Source: Persephonella sp. IF05-L8
GTDB lineage: Bacteria; Aquificota; Aquificia; Aquificales; Hydrogenothermaceae
DNA: 64,000 nucleotides
NCBI RefSeq assembly: GCF_000703045.1
Contig: NZ_JNLJ01000001.1
Location: 310,001-374,000 of the forward strand
Direction of reading: 5' to 3'
Notes under the pieces: generated by a model
Database searches by the model: none
The model's input: the letters and a program-made list of their open reading frames with translations, nothing else
What the model was told of the DNA's origin: nothing
Shown here: positions 1 to 7,342 of the stretch, in pieces
Numbering within the stretch: the stretch's first letter is position 1
Layout of the letters: each line of letters starts with the position of its first letter
Made by a program: the position numbers and the translations under genes

Positions 1-1
1 T

Positions 2-361
2 CATACAGACAGGGAAAGATTATGGGACAGAATTGAAAAAAGAGTAAACAAAATGTTCAAGTTAGGGCTTGTGGATGAAGTAAAAAGTCTTATGGATATG
101 GGTTATGAAAATAGCATCACTGCAAAACAGGCTATCGGCTACAAAGAGATTATCCCTTATCTTAAAGGGGAGATATCCTTAGATGAAGCAAAAAATATTG
201 TTGTGAAAAACACAAAGGATTTTGCAAAAAGACAGAAAAGAGCTTTCAGGTCTAAGCTGAAACCTGAAAATGGCTGGTTGTGGATAGACCCTTTTACCTA
301 TACAAAAGAAAAACTTTTAGATACAATTATAAAAAAATATGAAGTGGAGGTATCAAAATGA
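2..361 (+). CDS. miaA: tRNA dimethylallyltransferase, C-terminal part (5' truncated by window edge)
   Basis: MiaA transfers a dimethylallyl group to N6 of A37 in tRNAs that read UNN codons. The frame is open from base 2, so the first ATG (base 53) is internal and only the last ~119 residues are present. The segment shows the family's C-terminal pattern: an R-I-x-x-R-V-x-x-M-F-x-x-G-L-x-x-E-V helix, then A-I-G-Y-K-E, and a KRQ..F.. stretch near the end. The catalytic N-terminal P-loop is outside the window. The stop overlaps the start of hfq (ATGA). A miaA-hfq-hflX order is also classic in Proteobacteria, which supports the call. Confidence 0.93.
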   Translation, partial: HTDRERLWDRIEKRVNKMFKLGLVDEVKSLMDMGYENSITAKQAIGYKEIIPYLKGEISLDEAKNIVVKNTKDFAKRQKRAFRSKLKPENGWLWIDPFTYTKEKLLDTIIKKYEVEVSK

Positions 362-549
362 ATGTTCAGGATGAACTGCTTCAAGAACTGAAAGAAGAAG
401 GAAAAGAAGTTGTTATCTATCTAACAAGAGGAACAAGAATAACAGGAAAAATTCTTGAAGCAGACCAGTTTACAATACTCCTTGATGTAAATGGGGAAAA
501 ACAACTTGTTTATAAACATGCAATAAGCACTATCGTTGCAGAAACTTAA
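358..549 (+). CDS. hfq: RNA chaperone Hfq
   Basis: Hfq forms a hexameric Sm-like ring that helps small RNAs pair with mRNAs. At 63 residues this is a minimal Hfq. It keeps the Sm1 region (LQ-like start, then V-x-x-L-T-R-G-T-x-I-T-G) and the Sm2 signature Y-K-H-A-I-S-T-I near the C-terminus, and lacks the long disordered tail of enterobacterial Hfq. The start ATG overlaps the miaA stop and follows GTGGAGG at good spacing. It sits between miaA and hflX in a conserved operon order. Confidence 0.95.
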   Translation: MNVQDELLQELKEEGKEVVIYLTRGTRITGKILEADQFTILLDVNGEKQLVYKHAISTIVAET

Positions 550-570
550 AATCTATATATATTTTGCAGT

Positions 571-1707
571 ATGAGATGTATTTTAGTAGGTGTAAAAACC
601 CCTGATAAAACAGAAAAAGAGCTTAGATACTCTTTAAATGAGCTGGAAGGGCTTGTTGAAGCCCTTGATGGCATCACAATAGGTAAACTATATCAAAAAA
701 GGGAGCATCCAGACCCTGCCACATATATTGGAAAAGGAAAAGTAAAACAGCTTAAAGAACTTGCTGAGGGAACTCAGGCAGATACAATAATCTTTGATAC
801 CCAGTTAACTCCGGTTCAGATTACGAATATAGAAAATATCACAGGGGTTAATGTCTTAGACAGAACAGACCTTATACTCTCTATATTTTCGGAAAGGGCA
901 AAAACAAAACAGGCAAAACTTCAGGTTGAGCTGGCAACACTTCAGCATGAGCTTCCAAGAGTATATGGACAGAAAGGGAAAGCACTCTCCAGAATTGGCG
1001 GTGGTATGAAAACAAAAGGTGCAGGTGAAAAATTAGGTGAAATCAAGGTCAGAAGAATTAAAGAAAGAATAGCAAAAATAAAAAAAGAACTGGAATACAT
1101 TAAAAAGCAGAGATACCAGCAAAGGAAATGGAGAAACAAAGATATTAACTTGCTTAAAGTTGCCCTCGTAGGCTATACCAATGCAGGTAAATCCAGTCTA
1201 CTTAACAGGCTTACCAAAAGGGAAGCATTTATATCAGACCAATTATTTGCCACACTGGACACTAAAACATCTTATATAGTATTTCCTGATATCGGAAAAA
1301 AAGTGGTTATCACCGATACAGTTGGATTTGTAAAGGATATGCCCAAAGAAATAATGGATGCTTTTATGGCAACCCTTGAAGAAGTAGAAGAAGCAGACCT
1401 TATACTCCACGTTGTTGATGTATCAGATGAAAACTGGCAGGAGAAGTTAGAAGCAGTGGAAAAAATTCTTAAAAAAATAAAAGTTGACCATAAACCTGCT
1501 GTTGTGGTTCTGAACAAAATTGATAAGCTTGTTCCATCCCCTGAGTTTTTAGATGAAAGTCAGGAGCATATTCTTACAGGAAACAGAGAAACCATCACCA
1601 TATCCACAGAAAAAGGCTGGAACCTTGACAAACTAATGGAAATTCTGAAAAAATATGCCAATGAAAAAAATCTGGTGAATGAACCATCTGGAGGGTTAAA
1701 TGGGTGA
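571..1707 (+). CDS. hflX: GTPase HflX
   Basis: HflX is a ribosome-associated GTPase that splits or rescues stalled 70S ribosomes, particularly after heat stress. The 378-residue protein has the HflX N-terminal nucleotide-binding domain with the family motif around Y-I-G-K-G-K (~residues 49-55). A basic coiled-coil linker with R-x-G-G-G follows (~140-145). The G domain carries Walker A G-Y-T-N-A-G-K-S-S (~205), D-T-V-G-F (~253) and N-K-I-D (~315). Third gene of the miaA-hfq-hflX run; its last 8 bases overlap the HIT gene. Confidence 0.95.
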   Translation: MRCILVGVKTPDKTEKELRYSLNELEGLVEALDGITIGKLYQKREHPDPATYIGKGKVKQLKELAEGTQADTIIFDTQLTPVQITNIENITGVNVLDRTDLILSIFSERAKTKQAKLQVELATLQHELPRVYGQKGKALSRIGGGMKTKGAGEKLGEIKVRRIKERIAKIKKELEYIKKQRYQQRKWRNKDINLLKVALVGYTNAGKSSLLNRLTKREAFISDQLFATLDTKTSYIVFPDIGKKVVITDTVGFVKDMPKEIMDAFMATLEEVEEADLILHVVDVSDENWQEKLEAVEKILKKIKVDHKPAVVVLNKIDKLVPSPEFLDESQEHILTGNRETITISTEKGWNLDKLMEILKKYANEKNLVNEPSGGLNG

Positions 1708-2047
1708 ATGTATTTTCTGTAAAATAATAAATAAAGAAGTTCCAGCAGATATAGTTTATGAAGATGATATTATGGTGGCTTTTAAAGATATAAATCCTCA
1801 AGCAAAAGTTCATATACTTCTTGTTCCAAAAGAACATATCCCAAATAATCTTTATCTGGAAGGAAGGCACAAGCCTGTTATTGGGCATATTATCCTCAAG
1901 GCAAATGAAATTGCTAAGCAACAGGGAATTGCAGAAACTGGTTTTAGGCTTATTGTAAATACAGGTAAAGATGCTGGCCAGGAAGTGTTCCATATTCACT
2001 GGCATTTACTTGGAGGAGAACCACTGGGAAGGTTGATATGCAAGTAA
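1700..2047 (+). CDS. HIT family nucleotide hydrolase/transferase (HinT-like)
   Basis: This 115-residue histidine-triad protein belongs to the Hint branch, which hydrolyses purine nucleoside phosphoramidates or adenylates. Visible features are the N-terminal C-x-F-C-K-I-I pair that can bind zinc, the H-I-L-L-V-P-K-x-H strand, and the catalytic triad H98-I-H100-W-H102 followed by L-L-G-G. It overlaps hflX by 8 bases and the next gene by 10, so it is co-transcribed. The physiological substrate cannot be told from sequence. Confidence 0.93.
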   Translation: MGECIFCKIINKEVPADIVYEDDIMVAFKDINPQAKVHILLVPKEHIPNNLYLEGRHKPVIGHIILKANEIAKQQGIAETGFRLIVNTGKDAGQEVFHIHWHLLGGEPLGRLICK

Positions 2048-2646
2048 CGGAAGAAAAGAATGATAAAACAGTAAAAGAAGTAGATACAAGGGGTATGTTT
2101 TGCCCAACCCCACTTATATTCGTATCTAAAGAACTTAAAAAAATTCCTGTCGGAAAAAGATTAAAAGTTCTTGCCGACGATAAAGCCTTTAAAAAAGATA
2201 TAAAAATCTGGTGCCATGATACAGGAAATAGCCTGATATATCTTAATGAGGAAAACGGGGTTATCACAGCGATTATTGAAAGAGGAAAAGGTTGGCACGG
2301 GGATACTCTACTTGAAAAGATTAAATTTTATGCGATTGGAGTAAAACTCCATTTTTTTGAATATTTTTTCCGAATTTTTAAATCTGCTGGTCCCAAATAT
2401 ATAATAACCTTTATGTCTATTCCTGAAGGTTTCAGAGCAATAGAATTTTTAAAGAAAAGAGGAATAACAGACTTTACAACCCTGCCAGTACCTGATGAAA
2501 TCTATGAATTCTGTGGTGTTGTCATAGGGTTTAAAGACAAAGACAGAGCTGTTGAGATATTCCACCTACTCAAAGAGAATAAATTTGGAGTAGAAAATAT
2601 ACATATCGTTGATAGAAAAAGAAAATATCCTATATTAGAAGTTTAA
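2038..2646 (+). CDS. Fusion of TusA-type sulfur carrier and DUF3343 (putative Se/S carrier-like) domain
   Basis: Residues ~12-82 are a TusA/SirA sulfur-carrier domain. It has D-x-R-G-x-F-C22-P-x-P, where the Cys carries a persulfide, and a second Cys in I-K-I-W-C-H. Residues ~118-200 resemble DUF3343, with Y-I-I-T-F-x-S start, P-V-P-x-E, then C159-G. These domains usually occur as separate neighbouring proteins; here a ~35-residue hydrophobic/basic linker joins them. A role in sulfur trafficking (tRNA thiolation, selenium or sulfur oxidation) is inferred from the family only. It overlaps the HIT gene by 10 bases and converges tail to tail with the next gene. Confidence 0.8.
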   Translation: MQVTEEKNDKTVKEVDTRGMFCPTPLIFVSKELKKIPVGKRLKVLADDKAFKKDIKIWCHDTGNSLIYLNEENGVITAIIERGKGWHGDTLLEKIKFYAIGVKLHFFEYFFRIFKSAGPKYIITFMSIPEGFRAIEFLKKRGITDFTTLPVPDEIYEFCGVVIGFKDKDRAVEIFHLLKENKFGVENIHIVDRKRKYPILEV

Positions 2647-3257
2647 GACTTTTTCTTTAATTGGTCTATCCTGAATACAGTTTCTGAAGGATGACAACAA
2701 CTTTTCAGGTTAATATTCATATTGTTCACAATTGTGTTATAAGCATCAATAAAATTCATAACCTGCCCGCCGAAACCTTTACTGAACTTTTGTGCATCTT
2801 CTTTGGAAGCAAAAGGAATTACACTTGGGCTACAACATGGCACAGCAGAACTCCCCACCACATACCATGCATTTAAAGCACTAATTGGGTTTTCTGTTAT
2901 AAAATCATATGTTATTGCCGAAACTTTTTTGTCTTCATATCTGCTATGGAGTAAAAATCCACAATGCTCACAGCATGTTTCAACAACTTTTGTGTCTTCT
3001 ATAGTAATTCTATAAGGATAAGCTCGGGTAATAGGTTTTTCACATATAGGGCAGGTATCTACCATAAGTGCCTCAGTTTCTTCTTTATCGTTTAGCAAAA
3101 CAGCCCCATGCTTCCTTTTTACGTACCCTTCTTGTTCCAACTCTCTTACATCTCTATAGATAGTCATTTCTGAAACGCCAAATATATTACTGAGCTCCTT
3201 TACAGATGTTTCCTTTTTATTTCTTAATATTTCTAAGATTTTTTCCTTCCTACTCAT
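2643..3257 (-). CDS. DeoR-type HTH regulator fused to a cysteine-rich NosL-like domain
   Basis: Residues 1-55 are a DeoR-family winged helix (K-E-L-S-N-I-F-G-V-S-E-M-T-I-Y-R-D). The rest is not a sugar-binding DeoR sensor. It has C69-P-I-C72, C95-C-E-H-C99, C141-C and C187-C, plus a stretch (A-W-Y-V-V-G-S ... P-F-A-S-K-E-D-A-x-K-F ... G-G-x-V) that resembles the copper protein NosL. A metal-responsive (perhaps Cu(I)) transcription factor is inferred. The start at 3257 is chosen because AAGGAGAGAAAG precedes it directly; an upstream ATG at 3299 would run into hisB without a ribosome site. Target genes are unknown. Confidence 0.72.
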   Translation of the reverse strand: MSRKEKILEILRNKKETSVKELSNIFGVSEMTIYRDVRELEQEGYVKRKHGAVLLNDKEETEALMVDTCPICEKPITRAYPYRITIEDTKVVETCCEHCGFLLHSRYEDKKVSAITYDFITENPISALNAWYVVGSSAVPCCSPSVIPFASKEDAQKFSKGFGGQVMNFIDAYNTIVNNMNINLKSCCHPSETVFRIDQLKKKS

Positions 3258-3267
3258 CTTTCTCTCC

Positions 3268-3852
3268 TTAAAGACTTCCTTTTGTTGAAGGTGTATCATT
3301 TCTTCTTGGGTCTTTTTCTATAGCATTTCTTAATGCAACTGCAAGTGATTTTGTAAGTGCTTCAGCTATATGGTGGAGATTTCTACCTGTTAAGGCTTTA
3401 AGATGAACTGTTATACCTGCTGACAGAACAAGCCCTTTAAAAAACTCCTCCATCAGCTCAAAATCAAACTCTGTAATTTTTCCCCTTAATCCCATATCAT
3501 CATAGAAGAACAATGGCCTACCAGATAAATCTACAGCACACATTGCAAGGGCTTCATCCATAGGTATGATTGCACTTCCAAATCTTCTTATACCTTTTTT
3601 GTCTCCAAGAGCCTCTTTTATGGCAAGCCCTAAAACAATTCCAACATCTTCCACAGTATGATGATGGCTTACATGTATATCCCCAGATGCCATAACCTCA
3701 AGGTCAATTAAAGAGTGTTTTGAAAAGGTTTCTAACATGTGGGTTAAAAAACCCACTGGTGTATCAACGTTATATTTTCCTGTTCCATCCAGATTTATAG
3801 AAAGTTCTATCTGGGTTTCTCTTGTTTCTCTTTTTATTGTGGCTGTTCTCAT
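3268..3852 (-). CDS. hisB: Imidazoleglycerol-phosphate dehydratase
   Basis: Catalyses the sixth step of histidine synthesis, imidazoleglycerol phosphate to imidazoleacetol phosphate, using two Mn ions. The 194-residue length is that of the monofunctional enzyme. Both metal-binding motifs are visible: D[11 protein letters not shown] (~residues 56-67) and N-L-H-H-I-A-E-A (~157-164), as is E-T-x-x-K-H. Start overlaps the stop of the DnaC-like gene by 4 bases; the HTH-NosL-like gene begins 10 bases after its stop. No other his genes are nearby, so histidine genes are dispersed in this genome. Confidence 0.96.
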   Translation of the reverse strand: MRTATIKRETRETQIELSINLDGTGKYNVDTPVGFLTHMLETFSKHSLIDLEVMASGDIHVSHHHTVEDVGIVLGLAIKEALGDKKGIRRFGSAIIPMDEALAMCAVDLSGRPLFFYDDMGLRGKITEFDFELMEEFFKGLVLSAGITVHLKALTGRNLHHIAEALTKSLAVALRNAIEKDPRRNDTPSTKGSL

Positions 3853-4571
3853 CTTTTTACCTCATTTGTTGTTAATCTACTTCCCCTTTTGTCTTCTCCT
3901 TTCACAGGTAAGACTTCGCACATTTCGGACAGTCTGGAAGCTATTGAGCTTCCCATTCTTTCCTCAAGGGTATTTTCCAGAATATCTTCATCTCCTTTTT
4001 TCTGGGATTTTAATTCAATATTTGATGTAATTATTATAGGTTTTAGCTCATTATATCTATTGATAATAATATAATGCAATATATCCCTTGCCCAGTCTGA
4101 AAGTCTTTCTGAACCAAGGTCATCCAGAACAAGAATTGGTGTTTCTATAACTTCTTCAAGAATTTCTCTTGCTGAGGCTGAGCCATCAAAAGAAGATTTA
4201 AGCTTAAATAAAAGTGAACGGGTATCATAAAAAAGCCCTACCACTCCTTTTCTCCTAAAAAACTCTTTTAAAATCCCAATTGCGAGATGAGTTTTTCCAA
4301 CTCCGGGTTTTCCAACAAGAAAAAGACCTTTTCCTTTCTGATAGTCATCCGAGTTTATATAATCTTCAATTCTCGTCAAAATAAATCCATGACCATGCTT
4401 TTTGCTTGGAATAAAATTAGCTAAATCTTTGTCTCTGTATCTGTTAGGAATATTCATTCTTTTAAAAAGTGTATCCGTTATATCAGTATATCTACAAACA
4501 CATTTCTTAACACCATTTTTTTCAATAATCCAACCAAGCCCACCACATATAGTACATTCGCTGTTGTCCAT
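3849..4571 (-). CDS. DnaC-like AAA+ ATPase (helicase-loader family)
   Basis: An AAA+ protein of the DnaC/IstB type, probably a replicative helicase loader or accessory. A zinc knuckle C6-x-x-C9 ... C24-x-C26 opens the protein. Walker [10 protein letters not shown] and Walker [11 protein letters not shown] follow, then sensor-1 I-I-I-T-S-N. The start at ATG 4571 is preferred to GTG 4583 because GTGGAG lies six bases before it. It overlaps hisB by 4 bases. DnaB is encoded at ~38 kb; a functional pairing is inferred from family knowledge. Confidence 0.82.
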   Translation of the reverse strand: MDNSECTICGGLGWIIEKNGVKKCVCRYTDITDTLFKRMNIPNRYRDKDLANFIPSKKHGHGFILTRIEDYINSDDYQKGKGLFLVGKPGVGKTHLAIGILKEFFRRKGVVGLFYDTRSLLFKLKSSFDGSASAREILEEVIETPILVLDDLGSERLSDWARDILHYIIINRYNELKPIIITSNIELKSQKKGDEDILENTLEERMGSSIASRLSEMCEVLPVKGEDKRGSRLTTNEVKR

Positions 4572-4661
4572 ATAGTTCTCCACAAAGTTTTAAAATATAA
4601 GATATAATTTTTGTGTGAATTTAACAAGATTTTTAAGAGGATTTTTCCTTTGGTTCCTTTC

Positions 4662-5261
4662 TTATCGTTCCATTATCCCATAAAATATCATTTCTATAAA
4701 TTCATCAGGGTCTTCTATTATACGTCCCTCTTTTTTAGATATAACATAAGCAAATACTTTTGCCTGAATAGAACCTAAGAAAAACATAGCCACTTCTTCG
4801 GGATTTAGGTTCCTTTTGATAAATCCTTCTTCCTGACCCTGTTTTACAATGGTGGATATTTTTTCTTTATAACTTTGCACAAACTCATTAAGAAGTTCTT
4901 TAAACTGGGAATCTTCAGACCTTGAGAATTCAAAACATAAAACTGGGACAGCCCCTCTTGTATCCTCAAGAACTTTTATATGAGCTTTTAATAGAAATTC
5001 CAGTTTTTCTTTGACAGTTTCTCCTTTTTCAACAGCTTCTATTGCACTTCTTGAACATTGTGAAACATAACTGTTGATAATCTCCAGAATTATTTCATCC
5101 ATTGATTTAAAATGTTTGAATATGGCGGCATCTGTAATTCCCAGTCTGTCGGCTATATTTTTTGCAGTAAATTTTCTTAATCCTTCTTTAACTATTATTT
5201 CAGCACCTATTCGGACTATCTTCTCTTTAGTTGTAAGATTTTCCATGCTTTCAGTGAACAT
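4662..5261 (-). CDS. TetR family transcriptional regulator
   Basis: 199 residues. The N-terminal TetR helix-turn-helix (~residues 10-55) reads F-T-A-K-N-I-A-D-R-L-G-I-T-D-A-A-I-F-K-H-F, followed by an all-helical ligand domain. The start at 5261 is set by GTGGAGG at nine-base spacing; a longer frame reaching 5288 has no ribosome site. It overlaps the DHH gene by 11 bases, so both come from one promoter at ~6.15 kb. That promoter carries an AGTTAGG-N4-ACTAACT palindrome; two like it precede cydA. Autoregulation and control of cydAB are inferred. The effector is unknown. Confidence 0.9.
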   Translation of the reverse strand: MFTESMENLTTKEKIVRIGAEIIVKEGLRKFTAKNIADRLGITDAAIFKHFKSMDEIILEIINSYVSQCSRSAIEAVEKGETVKEKLEFLLKAHIKVLEDTRGAVPVLCFEFSRSEDSQFKELLNEFVQSYKEKISTIVKQGQEEGFIKRNLNPEEVAMFFLGSIQAKVFAYVISKKEGRIIEDPDEFIEMIFYGIMER

Positions 5262-6138
5262 TACTTTTTTCCTCCACTGCCATTTCAATCATCTTCAAAA
5301 AATCTTCTATAGAAACAAGAGCCCCTGCTGCATTTCGATGGCCTCCTCCACCTAAAATCTCTGCCAATTCAAGAGCATCTGGTTTTTGACCTGTATTGCT
5401 TCTAAAGCTAAATTTAACATCAGTTCCTGAAAAGTTAAAAAGTGCAACAGCCTGATTGTATTTTGTAGCAAGGATATTCCCAATTTCAGACTGAAAGAAG
5501 TTTGTATTAAAGCCCTTAACTATGTAGTCTCCTATCTTAAGTGGTGTTTCTTTTGCCCTTTCCACAAATCTGTTTATTAGATAATCGGAAAAAGAAGCAA
5601 TTATTTTACCTTTCTCAATGAGTTCCTCTATTGGTTTATCTAAAAGTTCTAATACTTCTTGCGGTTTATTTGCTAAAGGCAGGAGATAAAGATTTACATA
5701 CTTTGTTTTTTCTCCATATTTCCATGTCCAGATGTCCTGGTCTTCCACGTATTTAATAATCCATGGTGGTTCAGAACCAAATATATATTTCCATGTTAGT
5801 GAAGCCCCAGATTTTGTATTGTCAAACACATACTCAAAGTTTGGATATTTTTTTGCAGTTTCCTCAAGGATTTTTTTCACACTGATGTGGTGGTCTATGT
5901 TTATGACTTTTTTTGCTTTTTGAAGGAGTTTTTCTAAATCCTCTTTTCTCAAGGAAAAATCAACTATATAAACAACAGTATCTTTATCTACATTTTCAAA
6001 GAGCTGATTTAACATATCATCATCATATCCATGTTCAAAGGGAAATAACTTACAATTTGGATATTTCTTTAATAAAACTGCTGCAGCTGTAGTTCCATCT
6101 GTACAATTGCCATGATATACACATACAACTTTTTCCAT
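5251..6138 (-). CDS. DHH family phosphoesterase
   Basis: 295 residues. The DHH domain shows H9-G-N-C-T-D-G near the start, V-D-F-S-L and the signature N-I-D-H-H (~residue 98). A C-terminal DHHA1-like end with G-G-G-G-H-R-N-A-A-G completes it. Relatives hydrolyse oligonucleotides, cyclic-dinucleotide products (pGpG/pApA) or polyphosphates, so a phosphodiesterase is safe but the substrate is not. It lacks the extra domains of RecJ. First gene of the operon with the TetR regulator; the promoter region includes the palindrome at 6153-6170. Confidence 0.85.
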   Translation of the reverse strand: MEKVVCVYHGNCTDGTTAAAVLLKKYPNCKLFPFEHGYDDDMLNQLFENVDKDTVVYIVDFSLRKEDLEKLLQKAKKVINIDHHISVKKILEETAKKYPNFEYVFDNTKSGASLTWKYIFGSEPPWIIKYVEDQDIWTWKYGEKTKYVNLYLLPLANKPQEVLELLDKPIEELIEKGKIIASFSDYLINRFVERAKETPLKIGDYIVKGFNTNFFQSEIGNILATKYNQAVALFNFSGTDVKFSFRSNTGQKPDALELAEILGGGGHRNAAGALVSIEDFLKMIEMAVEEKSNVH

Positions 6139-6152
6139 ACTTCCCTCGGTAG

Positions 6153-6170
6153 AGTTAGGTATAACTAACT
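6153..6170. promoter_or_regulatory. Candidate TetR operator (7-4-7 palindrome) before the DHH-tetR operon
   Basis: AGTTAGG-TATA-ACTAACT: 6 of 7 arm positions pair. It lies 15-32 bases upstream of the DHH start codon. Two palindromes of the same architecture and near-identical arms precede cydA (61991 and 62057). The shared motif next to the only TetR gene in the window is the evidence; binding is inferred. Confidence 0.6.
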
Positions 6171-6262
6171 TTAAAAAATTTTTTCATAAATTTCAATACT
6201 ATCCGAAAACTAATATTGCATACCAAAGGAAAAGTTATTCATTTTTCTTAAAAATTTTTAAT

Positions 6263-6291
6263 TTGACATATACAACATGTAGGGTTATCAT
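6263..6291 (+). promoter_or_regulatory. Predicted sigma-70-type promoter of nrdB
   Basis: TTGACA at 6263-6268, a 17-base spacer and TATCAT at 6286-6291 give a near-consensus promoter. Transcription would start near 6298, about 38 bases before the nrdB ATG. One NrdR-like box lies in the spacer and another just downstream of the predicted start, a typical arrangement for repression. Confidence 0.65.
6270..6285 (+). promoter_or_regulatory. NrdR box 1 (upstream)
   Basis: ATACAACATGTAGGGT matches the published NrdR consensus acaCwAtATaTwGwgt at 12 of 16 positions. It fills the spacer between -35 and -10 of the nrdB promoter. The second box begins 15 bases after its end, so the centres are 31 bp (about three helical turns) apart, the spacing typical of NrdR box pairs. 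Confidence 0.65.
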
Positions 6292-6300
6292 TAATTAAAA

Positions 6301-6316
6301 ACACAACATATAGTGC
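6301..6316 (+). promoter_or_regulatory. NrdR box 2 (downstream)
   Basis: ACACAACATATAGTGC matches the NrdR consensus acaCwAtATaTwGwgt at 14 of 16 positions. It lies at about +4 to +19 of the predicted nrdB transcript. Together with box 1 it predicts repression by NrdR-dATP/ATP. The nrdR gene itself is not in the window. Confidence 0.72.
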
Positions 6317-6335
6317 CTTTACAGGAGGAGTAGCC

Positions 6336-7325
6336 ATGAAAAAATTGCAATTCATTGGGAAAACATCTGTCAGAGATAATATCAGGCTCTCTGAAAACCC
6401 AAGATATCCCGTATTCAAAGAGATATATACCAAACAGAAAAAAGCTGTCTGGTTTCCTGAGGAATTAAATATACAACAGGACGTTCTTGATTACAAATCT
6501 TTAACACCTACAGAGAAAGACTTATTTGATACATCTGTGGGCTATTTTGCTTCTTCTGAACTACTGGTTCAAAATGTTCTGGGGAATGGATTTTTCCCAG
6601 TTCTGACAGACCCTTATGCAAAAATGAGTTTTTCCACACAGATGTTTATGGAAAATATTCACTCCGATTTTTTTGAGATAATTCTTAACTCCTTTGAGAT
6701 GGACAGAAAAAGAATTTATAACATAACACTGGAGGATAAATTACTTCAGGAGAAGCAGGAGCTTATTATTAGAGCCGTTGACAGAATTACTTACGGAAAG
6801 GCTGACCCTGACACACTTGAAGGTAAGAAACAGATATTAACGGCAATCCTACTAAACAATATTATTCAGGAAGGTATGTTCTTCTACTCAGCATTTGCCC
6901 ATTTCTTTGCAATGAAAGATACAGGAAAGATGAAAAATGTTGTTTCAGGAGTTGAATTAATACTAATTGATGAATCCCTGCACCTGCAAAATGGTATAGA
7001 AGCTATACTTACCATTGTAGAGGAAAATCCTGAAATAGTAGATGATGAAAAGTTTGTTGACAATATTAGAGAGACAATCATTGATGCTGTTGAACTGGAG
7101 CTTAATTACCTGAAAACAAAATTTGGAGGAACAACTATATTTGGTGTTTCTTACAAGGAACTGGAAAAATACATGAAATACATAGCTGACAGAAGACTTG
7201 AAGAGCTTGGATTTGACCCTCAGTTTAAAATAGACCAGAACCCACTTAAGTTCCTGCAAAAAGAAGACGTGAAGAAAATTGTTAATTTCTTTGAAGTATC
7301 CAATACAGAATACCAGAATTTCTAA
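6336..7325 (+). CDS. nrdB: Ribonucleoside-diphosphate reductase, beta (R2) subunit, class Ic-like
   Basis: R2 houses the metal cofactor that initiates radical transfer for deoxynucleotide synthesis. Aligning by eye with the family, the six metal ligands are E75, E106, H109, E179, E213 (in D-E-S-L-H) and H216. The position that holds the radical tyrosine in E. coli (Glu+7 of E-x-x-H) is F113. An all-Glu first ligand with Phe at the radical site is the pattern of the Mn/Fe (Chlamydia-type, subclass Ic) enzymes. The 329-residue length is normal and the C-terminus ends ...Y-Q-N-F. A good AGGAGG precedes the start. Next genes: homing endonuclease, then nrdA. Confidence 0.93.
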   Translation: MKKLQFIGKTSVRDNIRLSENPRYPVFKEIYTKQKKAVWFPEELNIQQDVLDYKSLTPTEKDLFDTSVGYFASSELLVQNVLGNGFFPVLTDPYAKMSFSTQMFMENIHSDFFEIILNSFEMDRKRIYNITLEDKLLQEKQELIIRAVDRITYGKADPDTLEGKKQILTAILLNNIIQEGMFFYSAFAHFFAMKDTGKMKNVVSGVELILIDESLHLQNGIEAILTIVEENPEIVDDEKFVDNIRETIIDAVELELNYLKTKFGGTTIFGVSYKELEKYMKYIADRRLEELGFDPQFKIDQNPLKFLQKEDVKKIVNFFEVSNTEYQNF

Positions 7326-7342
7326 AAGATAAAAGATTTATT

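Noticed and set aside
3257-3299. Upstream ATG at 3299 as start of the HTH-NosL-like gene
   Set aside because: It would overlap hisB by 32 bases without a ribosome site, while the ATG at 3257 follows AAGGAGAGAAAG and begins directly with the HTH.
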